Below, in pieces: positions 54,045 to 62,950 of a stretch of 64,000 nt of DNA; positions within the stretch are counted from its first letter, which is position 1, and each line of letters opens with the position of its first letter. The notes beneath the pieces are model-generated. The model worked only from the letters and a program-made list of their open reading frames with translations, ran no database searches and was not told the DNA's origin. The position numbers and the translations under genes are program-made. Source of the DNA: CAVYUC01 sp963783085 (lineage in GTDB: Bacteria; Bacteroidota; Bacteroidia; Bacteroidales; Prolixibacteraceae); contig CAWAMJ010000020.1 in the NCBI GenBank assembly GCA_963783085.1, forward strand, positions 310,001-374,000, in the 5' to 3' direction.

Positions 54045-54783
54045 ATGAATGATTTTAATCAAAATGAATTAAAGGTTACTGCTGTTATTGCCGGGACTAT
54101 CATATTCTTTTTCATCTATTATTATTTGGCGTATTCCAATTTTTTATCGGATAAAATAAGCGTAAAAAAATTTGGAGAAAAAAAGGAAATCACTGTATTC
54201 TTTGTCAGAAAAATTCTTGGTTTTTTGTTATTGGGTATTGTACCGGCCATTATCTATTACACATTGATTGGGCAAACTACGGAAACCTTCGGATTAACGC
54301 TGCAGGATTTCATTTCCAACCTGAAAACTATTCTAATTCTTGTGCTGTTAATAATTGCAGTAGTTTATCTCCAACAAAAAATTAATCCGGGTTTTATGAC
54401 GTTGCAAATGGATTTAAACGGTTGGAATTCCCATAGGTTTGTTCTTGACGGAATTGGCTGGATAATTTATCTGACCGCGTATGAATTTTTATTCCGGGGA
54501 ATACTGCTTTTCGAAAGTTACAGAAGTTTTGGATTCTGGCCTGCAATTGCTGTCAACACAGCAATTTATTCAGCTATTCATATGGTCGACGGAAAAGAAA
54601 AGGCGGTGGGCGCATTGGTTTTTGGAACAGTGGCCTGTTATTTCACGCTACACTTTGAAACGATTTTATATTCCGATTTTTATGCACATTGCGCTTAGCC
54701 TTTCTGCAGATTTTTTTTCAATTCAATTGCACTTCAGCGAAAAACTTTTTCAGAATAAAAAAACCGAAATTCATCAAAAATGA
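54045..54783 (+). pseudogene. CPBP-family intramembrane protein, frameshifted
   Basis: The frame from 54045 reads a multi-TM protein with motif YEFLFRG and AIYSAIHMVDGKEK, matching CPBP (CAAX-type) glutamic proteases, although the first Glu of the EExxxR motif is Tyr. It stops at 54698 after a meaningless tail DFYAHCA. The +1 frame from about 54668 continues with PIFMHIALSLSADFFSIQL, the expected last helices, and its stop at 54781-54783 overlaps the start of the next gene as ATGA. One extra T in the run near 54664-54667 would explain the break. Confidence 0.7.
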
Positions 54784-55766
54784 AATGCATGGTAACCGGC
54801 GCAACCGGATTTATTGGCAACAGGTTGGTTCAGGAACTGCTTAACAGCGGTTATCAGGTGAATGTTCTGGTGCGTTCCAAAAACCGCATTCCTGCTGAAC
54901 AGCAAAAACAAGTTTCGATTTTTGAAGGCGATTTATTTGATTTGGAAATGATTGATGCCGCCATGAAAAGCTGTGAATTTGTTTTTCACCTGGCTGCTTA
55001 TGCCAATATCTGGTCGAAAGAAAAAAACCTGGCATACAAAACGAATGTTACCGGAACGCGCAACATTTTAGACACAGCTCTAAAAAACGGCATCAGCAAA
55101 GTGGTGTTTACTTCTTCTGCAGCTACTCTTTCGCCTTCATCGGAGGCTAATGAGGAAATGGATGAAAATAGCCCGGTACCGGAAAAATACTCAACAGATT
55201 ACGAAACCACAAAAAGAGAGGCGGAATTGCTTTGCCTCGAATATGTCGGGAAAGGATTAAAAGTTGTTACCGTAAAACCGCCGCGGGTATATGGCCCGGG
55301 GAAAATGAGCAAAAGCAATTCGGTAACGCTGATGATTAAATTGTATATGAAAGGAACCTGGCGATTTATTCCTGGAACCGGAGAACAAATCGGGAATTAT
55401 GCATTTATCGATGACGTGGTAAAAGGCCATATTCTGGCACTGCAAAAAGGAACTCCCGGAGAAACTTATATAGTGGGCGGAACAAATGCATCGTATAACC
55501 TGTTTTTTAAGACACTGAGAGAAGTATCAGGGAAAAATTACAGGATGGTTCACCTGCCGTTTTCCCTGATGCTTGCCATATCAAAGTTTGAATTATTTAT
55601 GGCTGAAACTGTTGGTAAAAAACCTTTGATAACACCGCCCTGGATACGCAGATATCTTCAGGATCGTTTGGTTTCCAGCGGAAAAGCAATGCGCGAAATC
55701 GGCTACACCATTACGCCGTTGCGCGATGGCATTTCAAAAACAATTGTTTGGTTACATTCAAAATAA
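54780..55766 (+). CDS. NAD-dependent epimerase/dehydratase
   Basis: A 328-residue extended SDR with GATGFIGNRLV at residues 7-17. The catalytic motif is near TSSAATLSP and YETTKREAE, and the substrate loop is PPRVYGPGK. The branch is sterol-dehydrogenase/dihydroflavonol-type. The ATG overlaps the stop of the CPBP gene (ATGA), so translation is coupled. Substrate unknown. Confidence 0.88.
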   Translation: MKCMVTGATGFIGNRLVQELLNSGYQVNVLVRSKNRIPAEQQKQVSIFEGDLFDLEMIDAAMKSCEFVFHLAAYANIWSKEKNLAYKTNVTGTRNILDTALKNGISKVVFTSSAATLSPSSEANEEMDENSPVPEKYSTDYETTKREAELLCLEYVGKGLKVVTVKPPRVYGPGKMSKSNSVTLMIKLYMKGTWRFIPGTGEQIGNYAFIDDVVKGHILALQKGTPGETYIVGGTNASYNLFFKTLREVSGKNYRMVHLPFSLMLAISKFELFMAETVGKKPLITPPWIRRYLQDRLVSSGKAMREIGYTITPLRDGISKTIVWLHSK

Positions 55767-55771
55767 TATAA

Positions 55772-56569
55772 ATGGAAAATACCTCTGCAATCTACCACAC
55801 ACTCATTACCGGCGCAACTGCGGGAATCGGCAAGCAAATCGCGATTGAATGCGCCAGAAGAAAACTTAATCTGTTTTTAGTGTCGCTCCCCGACACCGGA
55901 ATGGAGGAACTTGCCGAATCTTTACGGACCCAATTCGCGGTTGATGTGAAACATCTTTCAGTTGATTTGACCCGGTACGACGCTCCCCAAAAAGTTTATG
56001 ATTTTGCACAAAAAAATAACTTGAAAATCAATATGCTGGTTAATAATGCAGGCGTGGGTTTCGAAGGTAAAATTGAAGAAGTGATCACTGAACTTACCGA
56101 TAAAATGATATTGTTAAACATTCGAGCATCTACGTTGCTGGCCATTCTTTTTCTACCACAAATGATGGAAATGAAAAAGGCACACATCCTAAATGTCAGT
56201 AGTTTCGCAGCGTTTGCCCCAATTCCGTACAAATGTGTTTATTCGGCCTCAAAAACGTACCTGTTTTTTTTGACCCGCGCCCTGAACAGCGAATTGAAAA
56301 ACACCAGTGTGAAGGTAACCTCTATTCATCCCACCGGGGTACGATCGAAGCGAACCTTGAATCATATTAAAAATTCCGCGTTTATGGCGCGCATCTCAAG
56401 CATGACTCCCGAGCAGGTGGCAAAAGTAGCCGTGAAAAACATGCTCAACGGGAAAAAATTCATTATCCCGGGAATGGTGACCAAAATCTATTATTACTTC
56501 GGTTCTATGCTCCCGCACGGGTTAATACTCAAACTGGCAGGCGTTGTGTTCCGAAAACAAAACAACTGA
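55772..56569 (+). CDS. Short-chain dehydrogenase/reductase
   Basis: A 265-residue classical SDR with TGATAGIGKQIAIECARR (about 13-30), NNAGVGFEGK, catalytic Ser in NVSSFAAFAP and YSASKTYLFF (Tyr-x-x-x-Lys). The C-terminal ~30 residues are hydrophobic (MLPHGLILKLAGVVF). It begins 5 nt after the epimerase gene and probably shares an operon with the CPBP protein and epimerase. Confidence 0.88.
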   Translation: MENTSAIYHTLITGATAGIGKQIAIECARRKLNLFLVSLPDTGMEELAESLRTQFAVDVKHLSVDLTRYDAPQKVYDFAQKNNLKINMLVNNAGVGFEGKIEEVITELTDKMILLNIRASTLLAILFLPQMMEMKKAHILNVSSFAAFAPIPYKCVYSASKTYLFFLTRALNSELKNTSVKVTSIHPTGVRSKRTLNHIKNSAFMARISSMTPEQVAKVAVKNMLNGKKFIIPGMVTKIYYYFGSMLPHGLILKLAGVVFRKQNN

Positions 56570-56631
56570 GCCGGTGCGCAGTTAACATTCAAAAAAGCTG
56601 TTCGAAACCATTGAAATCAAAAAGATTATCG

Positions 56632-57057
56632 TCAGGAATTTATCATCCAGATCGAAAAATCATCCAGGTACTTCCAAAATGATTGAAGGACCGGCTCGGG
56701 TAAATCACTTTTTTGCAGCACCTGCCGGTAACAATCGAGCCATACTTTTCTGGCTTCGGGGGTGATTTTATGCGGAAGATGTCGTTTGTACATCATCGGG
56801 CGGCCGCGGTTTTTGTTAAAATACATGGGGCCTCCGCAAATTTGCACGAAAAAGTCAGATGCATGTTTTTTTGCTTTTTCCAGCTCCGGTCCCTTTTCTG
56901 GGAAAAGCTCTTTTACAGCGCTTTCCGACAGAAGTTCGTAATGATCATAAACCACCTGGCGGATTCCCTGTTCACCTAAAATCCGGTACATTTCTTTGGA
57001 AGGCAACGTTACCGGCGGCTTTTGGCCTGCAACGTATTCCGTTATATTAAATTCCAT
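56632..57057 (-). CDS. Group II-like truncated hemoglobin
   Basis: A 141-residue globin from the ATG at 57057. The proximal-His region RHLPHKITPEARKVWLDC matches the RHxPFxI...W pattern of trHbO proteins, and GGPMYFNKNRGRPMMYK matches the pre-F and E-helix region. It probably binds heme and O2 or NO. It could function in NO detoxification (family-level). The gene stands alone on the reverse strand. Confidence 0.82.
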   Translation of the reverse strand: MEFNITEYVAGQKPPVTLPSKEMYRILGEQGIRQVVYDHYELLSESAVKELFPEKGPELEKAKKHASDFFVQICGGPMYFNKNRGRPMMYKRHLPHKITPEARKVWLDCYRQVLQKSDLPEPVLQSFWKYLDDFSIWMINS

Positions 57058-57173
57058 ATTTTTCAATTTGTTATTAAAGAACAAAAAGATTTGAAAGAGG
57101 TTGAAGAAAATTAACATTGTGAAATTCCATGTTAAAGTTTCGTGCCTGATGAAGTATGTATAAACAAACAGGA

Positions 57174-57884
57174 TTAAAAATCGGCAAAAGCCAGCGTGGC
57201 GATGCTAACCTTCGCACCGTTGATTTTAAGTAGCTGAAAAGCACAGGCTTCCAGAGTAGAGCCAGTGGTAACAACATCATCGATGAGCAGAATATGTTTC
57301 CCCCCGAAGGAATTTTCATCTTTTATTCCAAAAATTCCGTCCACATTTTGCCAGCGCTCAAAACGGTTTTTTTTGGTTTGCGTTGAAGTATGAATTTTCC
57401 GGTAAAGGTTATCCGCAGAAATTGGTTTTTTCAGGGTCTCTGCCATTCCGCGGGCAATCCATTCGCTCTGGTTATAACCTCTCTTTTTTAACTTTTTAGG
57501 ATGCAATGGCACCGGTACAATTACGTCCACCGAATTAAAATCGTCAGTTTCGGAAAGAACCGCGCCAAACCGCCTGCCGGTCTCCATTCCGAGTTCCTTC
57601 ATCCCTTTGTATTTTGAAAAATGAATCAGTCGCTGATATTTGCTTCCTTTTCGGTAATGAAAGAAAGAAGTAGCATTCACAATTTCTGTCCTTCCCCAAA
57701 ATAACAGGGCTACTTTATTCTCTTTAACCAGGTGAAAATTACTAACCGGCAAATCGGCCCAGCATTCAAAACACAAGAACTTTTCCCTCGACAGCAACCG
57801 GTTTCCGCAGGTAATGCATAACGACGGAAAAAACAATTCCAGCAGGTTATCAATATTTTTGGATAGTCCGTTCACAGCAGCCAA
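57174..57884 (-). CDS. ComF-family phosphoribosyltransferase-like protein
   Basis: A 236-residue protein with an N-terminal zinc ribbon-like cysteine set (CITCGNRLLS, CFECWADL) and a C-terminal PRTase domain with the PRPP loop ILLIDDVVTTGSTLEACA. Family members act in DNA uptake (ComFC) or are of unknown role. It is 117 nt from the globin gene. With the ComM-like gene at 32103 it is compatible with competence but does not prove it. Confidence 0.85.
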   Translation of the reverse strand: MAAVNGLSKNIDNLLELFFPSLCITCGNRLLSREKFLCFECWADLPVSNFHLVKENKVALLFWGRTEIVNATSFFHYRKGSKYQRLIHFSKYKGMKELGMETGRRFGAVLSETDDFNSVDVIVPVPLHPKKLKKRGYNQSEWIARGMAETLKKPISADNLYRKIHTSTQTKKNRFERWQNVDGIFGIKDENSFGGKHILLIDDVVTTGSTLEACAFQLLKINGAKVSIATLAFADF

Positions 57885-58050
57885 TTTAACAATATTCTTT
57901 TAAAAACATCCCTGCAAGAGGATTGTATTTTAACATTTCTGTAACCGATGTTTAAAAGAAGTGTTACCGGGGTACCTTATCTTGCCTGTGTCTGAAAATT
58001 AAAAATGTTACCCAAACATTTTACTTCTTTTCCTTTCCCAAAATTTTCCC
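57885..58050. other. Intergenic stretch upstream of an orphan terminator
   Basis: About 165 nt between the reverse-strand comF gene and a forward-strand terminator-like hairpin at 58051. No forward open frame begins here. A 106-codon reverse frame (57977-58297) crosses the hairpin and has no family match. It could carry a small RNA, see findings. Confidence 0.4.
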
Positions 58051-58081
58051 AGGTTGCCTTTCGCTTGCGCAACCTTTTTTG
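58051..58081 (+). terminator. Orphan forward-strand terminator-like hairpin
   Basis: Stem AGGTTGC/GCAACCT (58051-58057 and 58069-58075) followed by a T6 run. No forward gene ends here; the nearest upstream gene is on the reverse strand. Confidence 0.6.
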
Positions 58082-58221
58082 CATGAACGTTATTACTTCC
58101 AATAATAATATTATGTTGTACATCGAATTCGAATGAATTGCCGCTGAAACTGATAAAAAGTTGACTGTTTCTAAATAAGCACGAAAAGAAAAGAGATGTT
58201 CCTTAAATTTCGGGAAATTAT

Positions 58222-58229
58222 TAATTTTG
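58222..58229 (+). promoter_or_regulatory. -7 promoter element of the cytochrome/SUMF1 gene
   Basis: TAATTTTG, 41 nt before the ATG at 58270; the -33 box is weak. A small hairpin ATGCC/GGCAT follows in the leader. Confidence 0.4.
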
Positions 58230-58269
58230 GGCATGCCTGAATCTGGCATATGGCTGAATTTATAACCAA

Positions 58270-59808
58270 ATGACAATGTTGAAAAAAGTTGGCACATTTC
58301 TGAGAAAAAAACTCCTCCTGGTAATCCTGATCGGATTTGTACTGGGAATTTTGATTACTTTGCTTTCCTATAAAACAATACGAATTACTTCAACAAACGA
58401 ATCGTGTGAAGCATGTCACGTCCATCCTCACGCATTCGATTCCTGGAAACTGTCGGTGCATCATGATACGCGCGTCGGTATTCATATAGGTTGTGTCGAT
58501 TGCCATTTGCCGCCTGAAGGACAGGGATATCTGATTGAAAAAGTAAAAGCATCAGCGCGTGATATCTACGGTTACGTTTTTAAAGACAGCGCCGATTTTA
58601 ACTGGGAGCAGAAATCGACCCTTGAATACGCAAAGGATCATGTTTTCAAGGAATCATGTGTGAATTGTCATCAGAATTTATTTCCGCTCACTTTGGATAA
58701 AAAAGGTCAGGACGCCCATTTATATTACTCACAGAACGAGGAAGAACTGCGATGCATTAACTGCCACCTGCACGTCGGTCATTATGACCCTAACGCGCTG
58801 CATGCCGAGAATGTGACGTTTGGTAGCGCCGGCGGTGAAAAGAAAGAGCGTTTCACCGAACCAGCAACCGTGACCTCTTTGGAAAATTTCACGGAAACCA
58901 TTCCAAATACCACTGTTGCTTTTAGCATGATAGCCATTCCCGGTGGCTCATTCGAAATCGGAAGCCCGGAAGACGAGCAGTTCAGGGATGCGGATGAAGG
59001 GCCACAGAAAGAGGTGAAAATCAGCCCGTTTTTTATGGCTGAAGTTGAAGTAACCTGGGATGAGTTTTTAGCATTTTACAGCGCTACCGCCGGAGAAGGC
59101 CGATCAACCGATACTGAAGGCTCGCGGACGGAATCCGACGTGGATGCCATCAGCGGGCCAACACCGCCATACGGGCAACCAGACCAAAACTGGGGAATGG
59201 GAACCAGGCCTGCCATTACAATGAGTTTTCATGCAGCAGAAACCTACTGCCGCTGGTTGTCGAGAATTACCGGAAAAAATTATCGCCTGCCCACCGAAGC
59301 CGAATGGGAATATGCCGTGCGCGGGGGAACGCAAACTCCTTTCTTTTTTGAAGGCCGGCCAAAAGATTTCTCCGAAAAAGGATTTTTTGGAAAATTGTTT
59401 GGAACCCAAAGCGATTCAATTGACCAATACGTGATTTACGAAGCAAACAGCGAATCGAAAACCGAAGAACCAGCAGAAGTGGAGGCCAATCCTTTCGGTT
59501 TGAAAAACATGCTCGGAAACGCGAATGAATATTGCGCAGACTGGTATGCCGAAGATGCTTATGAAAAGCTTCAAAACGGGGCAACCGATCCCAAAGGCCC
59601 GGCAACAGGAAAAGAACACGTTATACGAGGCGGTTCATTTAAAAGCGCGGTAGGAGAAGTAAGAAGCGCCTCCCGCGATTACACCAAAACCGATGCCTGG
59701 TTAAAAACCGACCCGCAGATGCCAAAAAGTATCTGGTGGTTATCCGACTGTAACTGCATTAGTTTTAGGGTTGTTTGCGATTTTGATGAAAAAACCGGAA
59801 AAAAATAA
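58270..59808 (+). CDS. NapC/NirT-type tetraheme cytochrome c fused to a SUMF1-like domain
   Basis: A 512-residue fusion. A single TM anchor (about 15-32) leads to a periplasmic NapC/NirT/NrfH-like domain with four heme motifs, CEACH 46-50, CVDCH 75-79, CVNCH 130-134 and CINCH 162-166. After a linker (~190-215), residues 216-508 form an FGE/SUMF1-type domain (MIAIPGGSFEIGSPEDE, RLPTEAEWEYAVRGG, VIRGGSF). The active-site cysteine pair of true formylglycine enzymes is absent; instead CNCISFRV closes the protein. It could take electrons from menaquinol. It is followed by the Gfo/Idh/MocA gene after 42 nt. Confidence 0.85.
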   Translation: MTMLKKVGTFLRKKLLLVILIGFVLGILITLLSYKTIRITSTNESCEACHVHPHAFDSWKLSVHHDTRVGIHIGCVDCHLPPEGQGYLIEKVKASARDIYGYVFKDSADFNWEQKSTLEYAKDHVFKESCVNCHQNLFPLTLDKKGQDAHLYYSQNEEELRCINCHLHVGHYDPNALHAENVTFGSAGGEKKERFTEPATVTSLENFTETIPNTTVAFSMIAIPGGSFEIGSPEDEQFRDADEGPQKEVKISPFFMAEVEVTWDEFLAFYSATAGEGRSTDTEGSRTESDVDAISGPTPPYGQPDQNWGMGTRPAITMSFHAAETYCRWLSRITGKNYRLPTEAEWEYAVRGGTQTPFFFEGRPKDFSEKGFFGKLFGTQSDSIDQYVIYEANSESKTEEPAEVEANPFGLKNMLGNANEYCADWYAEDAYEKLQNGATDPKGPATGKEHVIRGGSFKSAVGEVRSASRDYTKTDAWLKTDPQMPKSIWWLSDCNCISFRVVCDFDEKTGKK

Positions 59809-59850
59809 CTACTTTTAGAATCCTAGATTCAACTAATAAAACTTATTATC

Positions 59851-61227
59851 ATGAGTGAAAACAACTTTTCAAGACGTAAATTTTTAACAGGGGCAGCCGC
59901 AGTCGGCGCTGCCGGAGCTATGGGTTTAGGCACCCTTTCTTCCTGTGCATCAGACAATGGTAAATCGGGTAAAGGAGCCAGCGGTAAATACGACTGGGAA
60001 ACCCGGGAGTTAAACCTTCCTCCGCTTTTGGAAACAGCACCGGAAGGGAAAGAATTAAAAGCTGGTGTTATCGGCTGCGGCGGACGTGGTTCCGGCGCTG
60101 CTATTAATTTCCTGGATGCCGGGCCGGGATTGACGATCGTGGCTTTGGGCGATGTTTTTCAGGACCGGGTTGACAGCCTGCAGCAAAAACTGAAAGATGA
60201 AAAAAATGTGGAAGTGCCAGATGAAAATTGCTTTGTAGGTTTCGATGCTTATGAAAAAGTGCTCGATTCAGGCGTTGATTTGGTGATTTTGGCAACTCCG
60301 CCGAAATTCAGGCCTCAGCAGTTTGAAGCCGCAGTTAAAGCGCGAAAACACGTATTCATGGAAAAACCCGTTGCGGTTGATCCGGTTGGAATCCGCCAGG
60401 TGATTGCTGCAGCAAAAATGGCCGAATCGGCCGGGTTGAAAGTAGTTACCGGAACACAACGCCGTCATGAACTGAGCTATATTAATCTTATAAAAGAATT
60501 GAACAATAACGCCATCGGACATATTATTCACGGCGATGTTTACTGGAACGGTGGTCAACTTTGGTACCGTACCAATCAGCCCGACTGGACTGAAATGGAA
60601 TGGATGATTCGTGACTGGGTAAACTGGGCCTGGCTGTCGGGCGACCACATCGTGGAACAACATGTTCACAACCTCGACGTAGCCCATTGGTTTATGAACG
60701 ATGTGCCTGTAAAAGCGCTTGGTTTTGGATCTCGGCAGCGCAGGGTTACCGGCGACCAATACGATAATTTCGCGATTGATTTCGTGTTCGACGACGGAAG
60801 GCATTTAACAAGTACCTGTCGTCAGATAAACGGCTGTACCAATGGTGTCTACGAAGTTTTCCATGGAACAAAAGCCATTGCAACAACGGTTGAGCATAAA
60901 CCTCAAATTGTTGATGCCGAAGGTAATCAGATTTTTGCAGCAGAAGCTTCCGAGACCAGCCCGTACGTGCAGGAACATATCGATTTAGTTACCTGCATCC
61001 GGAACGATATCCCGATAAACGAAGCTGAACAAACCGCGCTGTCAACCATGATGGCTATTATGGGCCGGGTATCGGCATACACAGGAAAAGAAGTCACTTT
61101 TGATGAAATGATGAATTCGGATCTGAAATTAGGTCCCGATACATACGTTATGGGAAACATTGGTTACGTTGACACTGCCAAAGTACCAGTTCCCGGATCA
61201 GAAGCCGGAGAACCCCGCAACGGCTAA
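59851..61227 (+). CDS. Tat-exported Gfo/Idh/MocA family oxidoreductase
   Basis: A 458-residue protein. It has a Tat signal with SRRKFLTGAAAVGAAGAMG and a lipobox LSSC (about 28-31), so it is probably a lipoprotein on the periplasmic side. The Rossmann motif is AGVIGCGGRGSGA. EKPVAVDP holds the family lysine, and HIVEQHVHNLDVAHWF carries the active-site residues. As with periplasmic glucose-fructose oxidoreductase, NAD(P) would be bound before export and not released. The adjacent tetraheme fusion may supply or accept electrons (inference). Confidence 0.88.
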   Translation: MSENNFSRRKFLTGAAAVGAAGAMGLGTLSSCASDNGKSGKGASGKYDWETRELNLPPLLETAPEGKELKAGVIGCGGRGSGAAINFLDAGPGLTIVALGDVFQDRVDSLQQKLKDEKNVEVPDENCFVGFDAYEKVLDSGVDLVILATPPKFRPQQFEAAVKARKHVFMEKPVAVDPVGIRQVIAAAKMAESAGLKVVTGTQRRHELSYINLIKELNNNAIGHIIHGDVYWNGGQLWYRTNQPDWTEMEWMIRDWVNWAWLSGDHIVEQHVHNLDVAHWFMNDVPVKALGFGSRQRRVTGDQYDNFAIDFVFDDGRHLTSTCRQINGCTNGVYEVFHGTKAIATTVEHKPQIVDAEGNQIFAAEASETSPYVQEHIDLVTCIRNDIPINEAEQTALSTMMAIMGRVSAYTGKEVTFDEMMNSDLKLGPDTYVMGNIGYVDTAKVPVPGSEAGEPRNG

Positions 61228-61270
61228 TTATACAGGTAACAAAAGATTTAACAATATCAATCAAATCGGC

Positions 61271-61302
61271 AAAAGCTATCCTTTACCAGGGGTAGCTTTT
61301 TC
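61271..61302 (+). terminator. Intrinsic terminator after the Gfo/Idh/MocA gene
   Basis: Stem AAAAGCTAT/GTAGCTTTT with one G-T/mismatch, ending in TTTTT (61271-61301). Confidence 0.8.
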
Positions 61303-61399
61303 GATTTTACCTTTTCGTGCTTCGGAAATTATGGATTATTTATTCCTAAACTTCCCTTTTTTTTAAGAATCATTCCAATCGTTAATACCGATAAAAATT

Positions 61400-61407
61400 T
61401 ACTTTTG
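61400..61407 (+). promoter_or_regulatory. -7 promoter element of asnS
   Basis: TACTTTTG, 46 nt before the asnS ATG. The -33 box is not obvious. Confidence 0.45.
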
Positions 61408-61452
61408 TAGCCTTGTACCAAATTACAAACAGGCAAAACAAGCAGTTGAATC

Positions 61453-62889
61453 ATGAAAAGGTTAAAAGTTAAAGAGATTCTTACCAACGGAAAAACAGGT
61501 TCAGAAATTCTGGTAAAAGGTTGGGTGAAAACAAAACGCGGAAGTAAAAATGTAAATTTTATTGCGTTAAACGATGGTTCAACAATAAATAACCTGCAAA
61601 TCGTAGCTGAATCAGAAAAATTTGACGAAGAAGCATTACGCGAAGTAACCACTGGCGCGGCAATTTCGGCAAGCGGAATTTTAGCCGAATCGCAGGGCAG
61701 CGGTCAGAATGTGGAACTTATCGCAGGTGAAATTGAAATTCTCGGAGCTGCAGACCCGGAGAAGTTTCCCATTCAGCCTAAAAAGCATTCGCTTGAGTTT
61801 TTGCGCGAAAATGCACATCTGCGGTTCCGCACAAATGTTTTCGGAGCGGTTTTTCGCATCCGGCACGCCATGGCATTTGCCATTCATGATTATTTTAACC
61901 GGAAAGGATTTTATTACCTACATACACCAATTATTACTGCCAGTGATGCCGAAGGCGCAGGACAGATGTTCCGCGTTACCACGCTTGATGTGGGAAATCC
62001 GCCACAGACAGAAACCGGTGAAATTGATTATAGTAAAGATTTTTTTGGAAAAGCGACCAATTTAACGGTTTCCGGTCAGCTGGAAGGTGAACTGGGTGCG
62101 CTTGCCCTTGGGGAAATCTATACTTTCGGACCAACGTTTCGGGCTGAAAATTCGAATACCACCCGGCATCTTGCTGAATTCTGGATGATAGAACCGGAAA
62201 TGGCCTTTTACGATTTAAAAGACAACATGGATTTAGCGGAGGAATTCCTCAAATCGCTTATAAAATATGCACTTGGTAACTGCCGCGATGATCTGGAATT
62301 TCTGGCAGACCGGTTGAAACAGGAAGAAAAAAACAAGCCGCAGGATCAGCGTTCGATGGATTTGATTGAAAAACTCGAATTTGTGCTGAACAACGATTTC
62401 GTTCGGATAACTTATACCGAAGCCATCGAAATCCTCAAAAATTCAAAACCATACAAAAAGAAAAAATTTCAGTTCCCGGTGGATTGGGGAGTAGATTTAC
62501 AGAGCGAGCACGAACGCTATCTGGTTGAAAAACATTTTAAATGCCCGGTGATATTAACCGATTACCCGAAAGATATCAAGGCATTTTACATGAAGCAAAA
62601 CGGAGACAATAAAACGGTTAGGGCAATGGATGTCTTGTTCCCGCAAATCGGTGAAATTATTGGCGGATCCCAGCGTGAGGAAAGCCTGAAAAAACTGGAA
62701 AAAAGAATGGACGAGCTGAACATTCCTGCGGAAGAATTGTGGTGGTATTTGGATACCCGCAGGTTTGGAAGTGTTATCCATAGTGGATTTGGTCTTGGTT
62801 TTGAAAGATTTGTGCAATTCATTACCGGGATGGGTAATATTCGGGATGTAATTGCTTTTCCACGGACTCCCAAAAATGCAGAATTCTAA
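61453..62889 (+). CDS. asnS: Asparagine-tRNA ligase
   Basis: A 478-residue class II synthetase charging tRNA-Asn. The OB-fold anticodon domain is N-terminal (GWVKTKRGSKNVNFIALNDG split by family motifs). The catalytic core has TFGPTFRAENSNTTRHLAEF (motif 2), the Asn-specific DYPKDIKAFYMKQN, and motif 3 GFGLGFERFVQFITG. Its presence means Asn-tRNA is charged directly. It is followed by rpoN. Confidence 0.96.
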   Translation: MKRLKVKEILTNGKTGSEILVKGWVKTKRGSKNVNFIALNDGSTINNLQIVAESEKFDEEALREVTTGAAISASGILAESQGSGQNVELIAGEIEILGAADPEKFPIQPKKHSLEFLRENAHLRFRTNVFGAVFRIRHAMAFAIHDYFNRKGFYYLHTPIITASDAEGAGQMFRVTTLDVGNPPQTETGEIDYSKDFFGKATNLTVSGQLEGELGALALGEIYTFGPTFRAENSNTTRHLAEFWMIEPEMAFYDLKDNMDLAEEFLKSLIKYALGNCRDDLEFLADRLKQEEKNKPQDQRSMDLIEKLEFVLNNDFVRITYTEAIEILKNSKPYKKKKFQFPVDWGVDLQSEHERYLVEKHFKCPVILTDYPKDIKAFYMKQNGDNKTVRAMDVLFPQIGEIIGGSQREESLKKLEKRMDELNIPAEELWWYLDTRRFGSVIHSGFGLGFERFVQFITGMGNIRDVIAFPRTPKNAEF

Positions 62890-62950
62890 TCTACTGACTT
62901 GAACTCCGTTGAAAAAATGTTAAATTTACGGTAGTAATATTTAGAGAAAG

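Noticed and set aside
57977..58297. 106-codon reverse frame upstream of the cytochrome gene
   Set aside because: No recognisable domain, runs through a hairpin and into the next gene's start.
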